From assembly GCF_024345575.1 (NCBI RefSeq), contig NZ_JAGQBJ010000001.1, forward strand, positions 62,001 through 126,000: DNA of 64,000 nucleotides, in the 5' to 3' direction. The notes under the pieces were generated by a model that worked only from the letters and a program-made list of their open reading frames with translations, searched no databases and was not told the DNA's origin. Both the position numbers and the translations under genes were made by a program. The stretch comes from Cyanobium sp. Morenito 9A2 (GTDB taxonomy: Bacteria; Cyanobacteriota; Cyanobacteriia; PCC-6307; Cyanobiaceae). The first letter of the stretch is position 1. Every line of letters starts with the position of its first letter. Positions 50,498 through 58,155 of the stretch are shown one piece after another.

Positions 50498-52196
50498 TTA
50501 TACACGCTGGTCGTCTTTATTCAATAATCCTGATTGGAATTCTAGAGCAGATACGATTCTTCCATTCATACCCGATGGCAATAGCGTTATCGACATTGGT
50601 TGTGGCACTCAATACTTAAGAAGTTGCTTCCCGAGTGATAAGTACTTCGGCGTTGACATCGTCGAACGACCCAATTGTATTTTTATAGACAGTCTAGACG
50701 ATATTTTGTTCCCGCTTGACATAACATGCGGCCCTAAAACATATATATTGCTTGGAGTTTTGGAATACCTTTTGAGGCCTGTTGATCTTTTAAAGCATTT
50801 GCTTTTGTCTGGCGACCAAGTAATATTTAGCTACACGCCTATCGATTTAGTGGAAGATCTTCAAGAGAGGCAATCAAATGGATGGGCTTCTCATTTGGCA
50901 TGGGAGGAGCTTATCGCTGAGATCCCAGGTGATTGTATTCAACAATCTTTTCAGCATAATCAACAAAGGATAATCGTTGCCCAATCTCCTTGTGCTTTGA
51001 GTTCTATGGTTGGGCAGGATGCTGAGTTTGGAGCCATCTTGTCTGCAGAATCTAGCAAGCTAGATGCTGCCGCTCCTTCAAGTCATAAAGATGATTCCAT
51101 TGAGGATGGATCTACCCTGTTACGCACGTCCGGATTGACAAAAGGGCGAGAATCAATTGTCGTTACTGGCTTTTTTGGAAGAGGTAATATTGGTGACGAG
51201 GCAATGCTTCAGGTTATTTTTGAAGCATTTCACCACGAGTATAATGTTGTTATTTCAGCTGATCTTAATGGAGCACGGAGTGGATTTTGGGATTGGTACC
51301 CGTACTCTAGTTGTGAAATCATTCATCACGGTGACTTAAAGGCGCTTACCGATCCTTCCGTTTGCGGTTTTATTACTGGTGGTGGAGCCCTGCCTTTGGG
51401 ATTCGCGAGTTCTCAGAAAACTATTGCCTCTGCTTTGTCGAAGCCTACCTTCCTTGCTGGAGTAGATGATACTATTTACTTTTTAAAGGGTGATTCGTTT
51501 GATGAAAACTTTGCATCTTCTTATCTTTCGTCTTACTCCTACTTCTCTACCCGGTCAACGAGAAGTTTTGAACGAATTAAGCCCATAGCTCATAATGCAA
51601 GACTGGGATCTGACTGGGCCTGGGGGCTTAAGCCGGATGAGCGTGATATGGAACAATCAGATTATATATGTCTTGTCATTCGTGAAATGCCAAAGTCGTA
51701 TATTGATCACGTTCTGATTGACTCTTATCAAAGATTGCTCGGTTATTTGAGGGGCTTGGGCGTGCGACTTGTTCTCATGCCCTTTTGTCCAGAGGACGAG
51801 CTATTTGTGCAATCAATAAGCGCGTTCGAAGAGGTCGAGGTTTTTCGCTGTTGGTGGAATCCTCGGCTTGCGCTGCAGTTTATTTCTCTGAGTAGCGCCC
51901 TTGTCAGCGTAGGCAGGCTACATCCAATTGTTTTTGCGTCAAAATCAAACATTCCAGTCATTGCGATTGACTATGACTTTGCGCATATGGATGCCTCTTT
52001 TGAGCCTGATCCCAAAATCTTAGACTTGTGCACTGAGTTTATGATCCCGTATTATTCATCTATACCTAGCTTCCTCTCCTCTGCACATTCATTAGAGTTT
52101 CCTTTTCCAAGAGAAGACACGACTCATGTCAATCATGGCTATGATTTAAGATATCAATCCCAGTTGAGCGACATCGCTGAGATCATACGTCGCTAA
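50490..52196 (+). CDS. Fusion: SAM-methyltransferase-like domain plus pyruvyl transferase domain
   Basis: The 568-residue protein begins with a class I methyltransferase-like domain: SVIDIGCGTQYL (SAM loop, residues ~32-43), FGVDIVERP and VLEYLLRPVDLLKHLL, ending near residue 170. A ~50-residue polar linker leads to a second polysaccharide pyruvyl transferase domain with IVVTGFFGRGNIGDEAML (~223-240), TGGGALPLGFA and SVGRLHPIVFASKSNIPVIAID. This C-terminal domain closely resembles the preceding protein (shared GFFGRGNxGDEA, GGGxLP, GRLHxIxFAS). The start overlaps the preceding gene by 8 bases. The fusion suggests coupled methylation and pyruvylation of a surface glycan; the substrate is unknown. 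Confidence 0.8.
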   Translation: MIDYTRWSSLFNNPDWNSRADTILPFIPDGNSVIDIGCGTQYLRSCFPSDKYFGVDIVERPNCIFIDSLDDILFPLDITCGPKTYILLGVLEYLLRPVDLLKHLLLSGDQVIFSYTPIDLVEDLQERQSNGWASHLAWEELIAEIPGDCIQQSFQHNQQRIIVAQSPCALSSMVGQDAEFGAILSAESSKLDAAAPSSHKDDSIEDGSTLLRTSGLTKGRESIVVTGFFGRGNIGDEAMLQVIFEAFHHEYNVVISADLNGARSGFWDWYPYSSCEIIHHGDLKALTDPSVCGFITGGGALPLGFASSQKTIASALSKPTFLAGVDDTIYFLKGDSFDENFASSYLSSYSYFSTRSTRSFERIKPIAHNARLGSDWAWGLKPDERDMEQSDYICLVIREMPKSYIDHVLIDSYQRLLGYLRGLGVRLVLMPFCPEDELFVQSISAFEEVEVFRCWWNPRLALQFISLSSALVSVGRLHPIVFASKSNIPVIAIDYDFAHMDASFEPDPKILDLCTEFMIPYYSSIPSFLSSAHSLEFPFPREDTTHVNHGYDLRYQSQLSDIAEIIRR

Positions 52197-52299
52197 CTTT
52201 CCCGATTATGGGTTCGCAGAATGACCGGATCAACTCTGTGCAAATAGGGCAGCTGTCTAAACTGTGATCTGAGCTCAACAGGGGCGGAGCACTTCCCTG

Positions 52300-52818
52300 C
52301 TCTCCAGTGTCCCGATTGAGGAGCGCGTCCCAGCCAGCCATCCGCTGTCGCCTCCGAAAGGGCATTTCCCCTCCGCCTGAGCTCCTGTTTGAGCCGTTTG
52401 ATGTCACGCCGGCCCTGGGCATGGAGCCGTTCGAGCTCCTTCCGCTCTCATGCTCGCCACACTCGCCGGGCTGCGTCTACATGGTGAATACTGGCTTCTC
52501 GTTGGCATTCAGGGACGCCTGCCGCCATCGATCCTCCTGCTCGGGCGAGAGACCTTGCTCGCGGCAGTTGGCGCTGAGTTCGCCGGCTTTCAACCCAGTG
52601 GTTTCCGGCGCCACCGTGACCGTGTCGGTGGCTCCCCAGCCCTCAGGATCCTTCTCGGAGGCCTGCACCACCTCTGCCTGCAACCGCCAGGGCTTTCTCG
52701 AGTTTTAGAGGGTGAAAACGGGGATGCCCAGCTCTGCTGAAATCGGGGGCATGCTTGGCCTGTGGGGCGAGATCATCCGCCCCGCAACAGCTTTGACAGC
52801 CTCGCTGTAACGCCGCAT
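52300..52818 (-). pseudogene. Decayed IS3-type transposase OrfA
   Basis: On the minus strand from ATG 52818 the frame reads MRRYSEAVKA then SAELGIPVFTL, an in-frame TAA at 52705-52707, then NSRKPWRLQAEVVQASEKDP, GELSANCREQGLSPEQEDRW and RQASLNANEKP, followed by a TAG at 52477. Another frame continues ERKELERLHAQGRRDIKRLKQEL. This is the HTH plus coiled-coil layout of IS3-family OrfA transposases, split by a stop and a frameshift. The catalytic OrfB is not seen, so this is a fragment. It lies just beyond the AT-rich operon. Confidence 0.75.
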
Positions 52819-53267
52819 GGATCTGGTCCATCAAGCCCCCTGGTGAAACGTTGCCAGGGATGGAGAGGCGCCATCTTTCCTGGCAGAGGGTGGCACAGCA
52901 TCCTTGGCCGGAAACGCCCCCGCAGGAGCGGTTGTTGAGGGCGGCGGTGTCGACAGCCTGAGGGTCACCTTTAGAACTCCTGGCTTTTTGGTCATTCATG
53001 ACGCTGAAATGCCAGTTGCTTTGTTACGTCTTGGCCGGTCTCAATATGCGGCACGTTCCTGACGCACGTGGCCCACCACTGCTGCAAGGTCTTGTGTGAA
53101 GTCAGTTCGTTTTCCTGAAGGTGGAGGGTTGGATTTGTACGTTTTCCATGAATCGAGAACGACCGGATTCAGATGATGATCAGGTTTCCGAGGGAAACGT
53201 GTGCGGCTCAGCGGTCCCAGGACTGCTGGTTTTGTGACTAGCTGCACGCGCCAACCCAGCCACCCAC
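52819..53267. other. Gene-poor end of the accessory region
   Basis: About 450 bases between the OrfA remnant start and the isomerase-like gene show no convincing gene. Base composition is intermediate. It may hold the upstream part of the same IS copy and vestiges of others, but no inverted repeat pair was found. Confidence 0.5.
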
Positions 53268-54242
53268 TCATCCCAGCAGCTCCCGTACCCACCTCGCCAT
53301 TGCCCGGTTGACTTCGCCGAGATCCGCCACCGGCTGATTCGTGAACGGCAGTGTCGGCAGGTAGCCATCGGGGCCGAATTCGGGCGTCACCGTCAGTGCC
53401 CCGCGGTCCTGGGCATGGTGGCGTTCGGCGAACAATGCCCAGCACGCGCCGTGGGCCTCCAGGGCTTCGTGGTGCTCGGGCGCAAACGGGTGGCTCACCT
53501 GGGGCCCCTGGGACCAGCCCACCCGCGCATGGATGTGATCGACGCGGCTGGCCATGGCCTGGATCGGCGCCAGTTCCGGGGTCATCAGCCGCTCGGCCAG
53601 CACGCACCAGTGGCTCAGGTCTGCCGTGAGCCGAAGGGCTGGGAACGCTTCCAGGGTGCGAGCGATACCCCAGGGGTTCGCCAGGCAACGGGAGCGGTGG
53701 GTCTCAAAGCTCACGTTCAAGCCGTATCGCTCCACCAGCCCCAGGGCGCGGCCCCAGAAGCGCTGCTGCTCCACCCATCCCCAGCTGTCGCTGCCTGTGA
53801 TCACATTCACCTTCAAAGGCTGCAAGACCAGTGCCTCGGCCAGCAAGCCATCGAGCTCCTCCAGGTGCTGGTCGGTGGTGCGACCCAGATCGGGCACGTA
53901 AGCGCCCCCTGTGACCAACTCCAGGATCAGCGTTCGCTCCGCTTTCTCCAGGGCCGATCGCACCGCCAGGGCCTTGAGGCCCTCCAAGGCGCTGTGGCGC
54001 AGGTTCAGCTCCATTCCGTCGAAACCCTCCGCGCGCGAACGGTCGATCGCCTCGGCCAGGGAACCCTCAAAACCCCAGAGGGTCTGCAGGATCAGCGGCG
54101 CGGCTCCGGGTCCGTCACGTTCAGGGGAGCCGGCCAACGTGGTGTGGTGGGGAAACTCAGCCAGAAAGGCGGCTTCGTCGGTGCTGCCCATCAGCTCCTG
54201 GGGGCCCAGTCCGTCTGTATCGCCCGACTCGGTAACAGTCAT
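53268..54242 (-). CDS. TIM-barrel sugar phosphate isomerase/epimerase-like protein
   Basis: The ~324-residue protein fits the xylose isomerase-like TIM barrel: LQTLWGFEGSLAEAIDRSRAEGFDGMELNL at the first strand, TLILELVTGGAY, VNVITGSDSWGW, NVSFETHRSR (metal-binding Glu), LTADLSHWCVL (Asp/His) and DHIHARVGWSQGPQ (His near the C-terminus). Such enzymes act on sugars or small hydroxy acids, or cleave other bonds with a divalent metal. ATG 54242 is chosen; upstream starts run into the riboswitch. It is divergent from the guanidine operon and ends next to the transposon remnants, so linkage with guanidine use is possible but unproven. Confidence 0.72.
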   Translation of the reverse strand: MTVTESGDTDGLGPQELMGSTDEAAFLAEFPHHTTLAGSPERDGPGAAPLILQTLWGFEGSLAEAIDRSRAEGFDGMELNLRHSALEGLKALAVRSALEKAERTLILELVTGGAYVPDLGRTTDQHLEELDGLLAEALVLQPLKVNVITGSDSWGWVEQQRFWGRALGLVERYGLNVSFETHRSRCLANPWGIARTLEAFPALRLTADLSHWCVLAERLMTPELAPIQAMASRVDHIHARVGWSQGPQVSHPFAPEHHEALEAHGACWALFAERHHAQDRGALTVTPEFGPDGYLPTLPFTNQPVADLGEVNRAMARWVRELLG

Positions 54243-54287
54243 CACAACTCCGCCCAGCGGCAAGGGGGAGCATGGCGCAGCGGATGA

Positions 54288-54404
54288 AGTTTCTAGGGTT
54301 CCGGTTGCGAATTGGTTGCCTTGGCCGCCCCTTCGCCACGTCTGGTCCGAGAGAAACACGCCGGGTTCGCCCGGTGGCACGGAGGGATAAAAGCCCGGGA
54401 GACC
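54288..54404 (+). promoter_or_regulatory. Guanidine-I (ykkC class) riboswitch
   Basis: The leader of the guanidine operon shows the core of the ykkC guanidine-I aptamer in order: TCTAGGGTTCCGG at 54292-54304, CTGGTCCGAGAGA at 54342-54354 with ACACG after it, a variable GC-rich hairpin CCGGGTTCGCCCGG (54361-54374), and CACGGAGGGATAAAAGCCCG ending GGAGA at ~54378-54402. These blocks are hallmarks of the class that binds free guanidinium and turns expression on. It ends ~28 bases before the gdmH start. I do not see a separate terminator hairpin, so the expression platform may act on translation or by pairing that I cannot fold by eye. Confidence 0.93.
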
Positions 54405-54431
54405 GCCTCGCCCCCATCCGTGAACCCGGTC

Positions 54432-55622
54432 ATGACAGAGATTTCAGGCCCCGAAGGGGCCTTTGAGCGCCCCCGTCTGAGCCAGGGCGCCGAAGCGCTC
54501 GAAAAGGAAGCCCGCCTGCCGCTCACGGGCTGGCAGCAGGAGGTGGATCAGGGCCTGCGCTACGGCCTGGAGGCGGCCGAGAGCATCGTCGATCGGCGCA
54601 TCTCCACCTTTTCGCGCGGTGAACTGCCCCATTACGCGGGCATCAACACCTTCATGAAGGCGCCCTACATCGAGGACGTCCACCGGGTCGGCGAGTTCGA
54701 CGTGGCGATCGTCGGCGTGCCCCACGACTGCGGCACCACCTACCGCCCCGGCACGCGCTTCGGGCCCCAGGGCATCCGCCGCATCTCCGCCCTTTACACC
54801 CCCTACAACTACGAGATGGGGGTCGACCTGCGGGAGTCGATCAAGCTCTGCGATGTCGGCGATATCTTCACCATCCCCGCCAACAACGAAAAGTCCTTCG
54901 ATCAGATCTCCAAGGGAGTCGCCCACGTCTTCGCCAGTGGCGCCTTTCCGATCATCCTCGGCGGCGACCACTCGATCGGCTTCCCCACCGTGCGCGGGGT
55001 CTGCCGCCACCTGGGCGACAAGAAGGTGGGCATCATCCATTTCGATCGTCACGTCGATACCCAGGAGATCGACCTCGACGAGCGCATGCACACCTGCCCC
55101 TGGTTCCATGCCACCAACATGGCCAACGCCCCGGCCAAGAACCTGGTGCAGCTGGGCATCGGTGGCTGGCAGGTGCCCCGGGAGGGGGTGAAGGTCTGCC
55201 GGGAGCGGGGCACCAACGTGCTCACCGTCACCGACATCTGCGACATGGGCCTCGAGGCGGCCGCGAAGTTCGCGATCGAGCGCGCCACCGACGGCACCGA
55301 CTGCGTCTGGATCTCCTTCGACATCGACTGCATCGACGCCGGCTTCGTACCCGGCACCGGCTGGCCCGAGCCCGGCGGCCTGCTGCCGCGCGAAGCGCTC
55401 AAGCTACTGGAGCTGATCGTGCGCAACGTGCCCGTCTGCGGCATTGAGGTGGTGGAGGTCTCCCCTCCCTACGACGTCAGCGACATGACCTCGCTGATGG
55501 CCACCCGCGTGATCTGCGATGTGATGGCCCATCTGGTGGTGAGCGGCCAGCTGCCCCGCAAGGAGAAGCCCGCCTGGCTGCATGAGACCTGCAACATGCA
55601 GGTCGATCAGAAGTGGAGATGA
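54432..55622 (+). CDS. gdmH: Ni-dependent guanidine hydrolase (GdmH-like ureohydrolase)
   Basis: The 396-residue ureohydrolase-fold enzyme should hydrolyse guanidine to urea and ammonia. It has the metal ligands of the arginase/agmatinase superfamily: GGDH (His180), FDRHVD (Asp205, His207, Asp209) and SFDIDCID (Asp297, Asp299), followed by FVPGTGWPEPGGL, where Trp311 stands at a position usually small in agmatinases. An N-terminal ~70-residue extension (HYAGINTFMKAPY) is longer than in agmatinases and matches the size of Synechocystis Sll1077, the known Ni-guanidine hydrolase. The riboswitch in front and HypA/HypB-like genes behind support the call; an older label would be agmatinase. ATG 54432 is the start. 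Confidence 0.9.
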   Translation: MTEISGPEGAFERPRLSQGAEALEKEARLPLTGWQQEVDQGLRYGLEAAESIVDRRISTFSRGELPHYAGINTFMKAPYIEDVHRVGEFDVAIVGVPHDCGTTYRPGTRFGPQGIRRISALYTPYNYEMGVDLRESIKLCDVGDIFTIPANNEKSFDQISKGVAHVFASGAFPIILGGDHSIGFPTVRGVCRHLGDKKVGIIHFDRHVDTQEIDLDERMHTCPWFHATNMANAPAKNLVQLGIGGWQVPREGVKVCRERGTNVLTVTDICDMGLEAAAKFAIERATDGTDCVWISFDIDCIDAGFVPGTGWPEPGGLLPREALKLLELIVRNVPVCGIEVVEVSPPYDVSDMTSLMATRVICDVMAHLVVSGQLPRKEKPAWLHETCNMQVDQKWR

Positions 55623-55625
55623 GCC

Positions 55626-56009
55626 ATGCACGAAGTCGACATGACCAAGTGCCTGCTGCTCTCCCTCAACGAGTGGAAAGCCCAGCACCAGCCCAACGAG
55701 CCTGAAGTGAGCGTGGTGCACCTGGAGGTGGGCACCTTCACCTGCGTCGAACCCGATGCCTTGGTGTTCACCTTTGGGGCGGCGGTGCAGGGGAGCTGGC
55801 TGGCTGGCAGCGAGCTGCGCATCGAAACCGTGCCCCTGCGCGCCCGTTGTGTGCGCTGCGAGTCGATCTACATCCCCGAGCAAGAGAACGCCTACCGCTC
55901 CCCCTGCTGCGATCACCCGATGGAGGAGATCGTCTCGGGGCGTGAATTGCGCATCCGCTCCATTGACTACGTCTTCAGCAATCAAGCCCTCCCTGTTCTC
56001 TCGCCCTGA
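55626..56009 (+). CDS. HypA-like nickel chaperone of the guanidine hydrolase system
   Basis: The 127-residue protein begins MHEVDMTKCL, with the HypA Ni-binding His2, and ends with HypA-like RELRIRSID. Its zinc site shows a normal first CVRC pair, but the second pair reads SPCCDHP, where CPxC is usual, so one Cys appears shifted. HypA normally brings Ni to hydrogenase; here no hydrogenase is near, and the gene follows gdmH by 3 bases, as sll1078 does after sll1077 in Synechocystis. It should load Ni into GdmH together with the next gene. Confidence 0.88.
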   Translation: MHEVDMTKCLLLSLNEWKAQHQPNEPEVSVVHLEVGTFTCVEPDALVFTFGAAVQGSWLAGSELRIETVPLRARCVRCESIYIPEQENAYRSPCCDHPMEEIVSGRELRIRSIDYVFSNQALPVLSP

Positions 56010-56013
56010 TCCC

Positions 56014-56757
56014 ATGCATAGGCCCCTGGAAGACACACTCGGCATCAACCTGCTGGCCGCCAACCAGCACCGGGCCGAGCACAACCGCGAGCACTTCGAC
56101 GCCTGGCGCCTGCTCTGCATCAACGTGATGAGCAGCCCCGGCGCCGGTAAGACCTCGCTGCTGGAGCGCACGATCACCGCCCTGGCCCCGCGCCTGGAGA
56201 TGGCCGTGCTCGAAGGCGACATGACCACCCAGCTGGATGCCCAGCGCTTGGAGGCCGTCGGCGTGCCCGTAGTGCCGATCACCACCGGCCGCGCCTGCCA
56301 CCTGGATGCCTCGATGGTGAGCGGCGGCCTCAAGCTGCTGCAGCAGCGCCTCGATCCAGCCGCGTTGGATCTGCTCTGGGTGGAGAACGTCGGCAATCTG
56401 GTGTGTCCGGCCGAGTTCGAGGTGGGCGAGCACCTCAAGGTGGCGCTGCTCAGCGTCACCGAGGGCGACGACAAGCCGCTCAAGTACCCGGTGATGTTCC
56501 GGGAGGCGGACTGCGTGCTGATCACCAAGATCGACCTGCTTCCCTACCTGCCGGTGCAGGTGGAGCGGTTCGTGGAGCACGTGCAGCAGGTGAACCCGCG
56601 GGCCCGGGTGTTCCTGCTTTCGGCCAGCAGCGGCGAAGGCCTGGGCGCCTGGCACCAGTGGCTGCTGGAGCAGGTGGCCGAACGGCAGCTCGCCAGCGAC
56701 TCCGGTCCCGAGCCCACCACCAATGTCCAGCCCTTCCCCGCCCTGGTGTCCCGATGA
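56014..56757 (+). CDS. HypB-like nickel GTPase of the guanidine hydrolase system
   Basis: The 247-residue G3E GTPase has NVMSSPGAGKTSLLERT (P-loop, residues ~38-52), VLEGDMTTQLDAQR, ITTGRACHLDASMV (metal-binding Cys-His of HypB), LLWVENVGNLVCPAEFEVGEH and LITKIDLLPYL. The N-terminal His-rich or CxxCGC metal tail of many HypB is absent. It works with HypA to insert Ni using GTP. ATG 56014 starts 4 bases after hypA; the stop overlaps the glutamine synthetase homologue (ATGA). Confidence 0.9.
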   Translation: MHRPLEDTLGINLLAANQHRAEHNREHFDAWRLLCINVMSSPGAGKTSLLERTITALAPRLEMAVLEGDMTTQLDAQRLEAVGVPVVPITTGRACHLDASMVSGGLKLLQQRLDPAALDLLWVENVGNLVCPAEFEVGEHLKVALLSVTEGDDKPLKYPVMFREADCVLITKIDLLPYLPVQVERFVEHVQQVNPRARVFLLSASSGEGLGAWHQWLLEQVAERQLASDSGPEPTTNVQPFPALVSR

Positions 56758-58100
56758 GTCATTCCAGCTCCGATCTCAAGGCCGAGCTCTCGGCCAAGGG
56801 CGTGCGCTACGCCCTCGCCTCCTTCGTGGATCTGCACGGCGTCAGCAAGGCCAAGGCCGTGCCGTTGGACCACCTGGGCCAGATGCTCGGCGGCTCCGAG
56901 CTGTTCACCGGCGCCGCCCTCGATGGCGTTCCCCAGGAGGTGAGCGACGACGAGGTCGCCGCCGTGCCCGACCCCGCCAGCCTCACGGTGCTGCCCTGGA
57001 AAAAAGATGTGGCCTGGCTGGCCAGCGACCTGCATCTTGGCGGCACCCCGTTCGAGGCCTGCAGTCGCAACATCCTCAACCGTGTTCGCGCCCAGGGCGC
57101 CGCCATGGGGTATCGCTTCAACCTCGGGATCGAAACCGAGTTCTTCGTACTGCGCCAGGGCGCCGATGGCCAGATCGCTCCCTACAGCGATCGCGATGTG
57201 CTCGACAAGCCCGCCTACGACGTGGTCGGTCTGCTCGACAACCTCGGCTGGCTCGATGAGCTGGTGAGCGCCATGAACGATCTCGGCTGGGGTGTCTACT
57301 CCTTCGACCACGAGGACGGCCCCGGCCAGTTCGAGATCGACTTCAACTACGCCGATGTGCTCACCATGGCCGACCGGCTCACCTTCTTCCGGCTGATGGC
57401 CAAGGAGATCGTGCGCCCCCATGGGCTGGTGGCCTCGTTCATGCCCAAGCCGTTCAGCGACCGCACGGGCAGCGGCGCCCACTACAACATGTCCCTGGCC
57501 GACCTGAGCAGCGGCGAGAACCTGTTCGTCTGCCCCTCGGGCGCCCCAGCCAGCGTCAGTGATCTGGCCAGGCAGTTCATTGCCGGGGTGCTGCGCCATG
57601 CCCCGGCGATCTGCGCCGTGATCGCCCCCACGGTCAACAGCTACAAGCGGCTGGTGGCCCAGGGCTCGATGAGCGGCTTCACCTGGGCGCCGGTGTTCAT
57701 CTGCTACGGCAACAACAACCGCACCAACATGCTGCGCATACCCTCCCCTGGAGGGCGGGTGGAATGCCGCGCCGCCGACAGCGCCGCCAACCCCTACCTG
57801 GGGGGAGCGATGATCCTGGCGGCGGGCCTCGAGGGCATTCGCGAAGGGCTGGATCCAGGCCCCGCCAACCTGGTCAACGCCTACACCTTGAGCCCTGAGC
57901 AGCTCGCTGAGCGCGGCATCAACCTGCTGCCGCGCACCCTCGGCGAAGCGATTGAGGCGTTTGCGGCCGATCCGCTCTCCAGAAGCGTGTTCGGTGATGC
58001 CATGTTCGAGTCGTTTGTGACTTACAAACGTGAGGAATGGGAGTCGTACCACGGCGCCGTTTCCGAATGGGAACGCAAGCGCTATCTCGAGTTTTTCTAA
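56754..58100 (+). CDS. GlnT-type glutamine synthetase homologue
   Basis: The ~448-residue protein has the glutamine synthetase fold with GIETEFFVLR (catalytic Glu), EDGPGQFEIDFNYADVL (Glu pair), GSGAHYNMSL (substrate His) and NNRTNMLRIPSPGGRVECRAADSAANPYL (Arg that holds glutamate and ATP). Its start (LKAELSAKGVRYALASFVDLHGVSKAKAVP) matches the GlnT/gamma-glutamyl ligase-like branch rather than the main GS of cyanobacteria. It may simply capture ammonia from GdmH, or join glutamate to guanidine or an amine, as gamma-glutamylmethylamide synthetases do. It lies inside the riboswitch operon, overlapping hypB, with the transporter 55 bases after. Confidence 0.86.
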   Translation: MSHSSSDLKAELSAKGVRYALASFVDLHGVSKAKAVPLDHLGQMLGGSELFTGAALDGVPQEVSDDEVAAVPDPASLTVLPWKKDVAWLASDLHLGGTPFEACSRNILNRVRAQGAAMGYRFNLGIETEFFVLRQGADGQIAPYSDRDVLDKPAYDVVGLLDNLGWLDELVSAMNDLGWGVYSFDHEDGPGQFEIDFNYADVLTMADRLTFFRLMAKEIVRPHGLVASFMPKPFSDRTGSGAHYNMSLADLSSGENLFVCPSGAPASVSDLARQFIAGVLRHAPAICAVIAPTVNSYKRLVAQGSMSGFTWAPVFICYGNNNRTNMLRIPSPGGRVECRAADSAANPYLGGAMILAAGLEGIREGLDPGPANLVNAYTLSPEQLAERGINLLPRTLGEAIEAFAADPLSRSVFGDAMFESFVTYKREEWESYHGAVSEWERKRYLEFF

Positions 58101-58155
58101 GCCTGCGACCGCAAACCCTCGAATCGACCAACCACAATCATTACCCCGTATCACC

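Noticed and set aside
54432-55622. Annotation of this gene as agmatinase (speB)
   Set aside because: It shares the ureohydrolase metal ligands, but the guanidine riboswitch, HypA/HypB neighbours, N-terminal extension and length all match the guanidine hydrolase branch instead.
55626-56757. Hydrogenase maturation genes
   Set aside because: There are no hydrogenase subunit genes in the window and the pair is coupled to gdmH.
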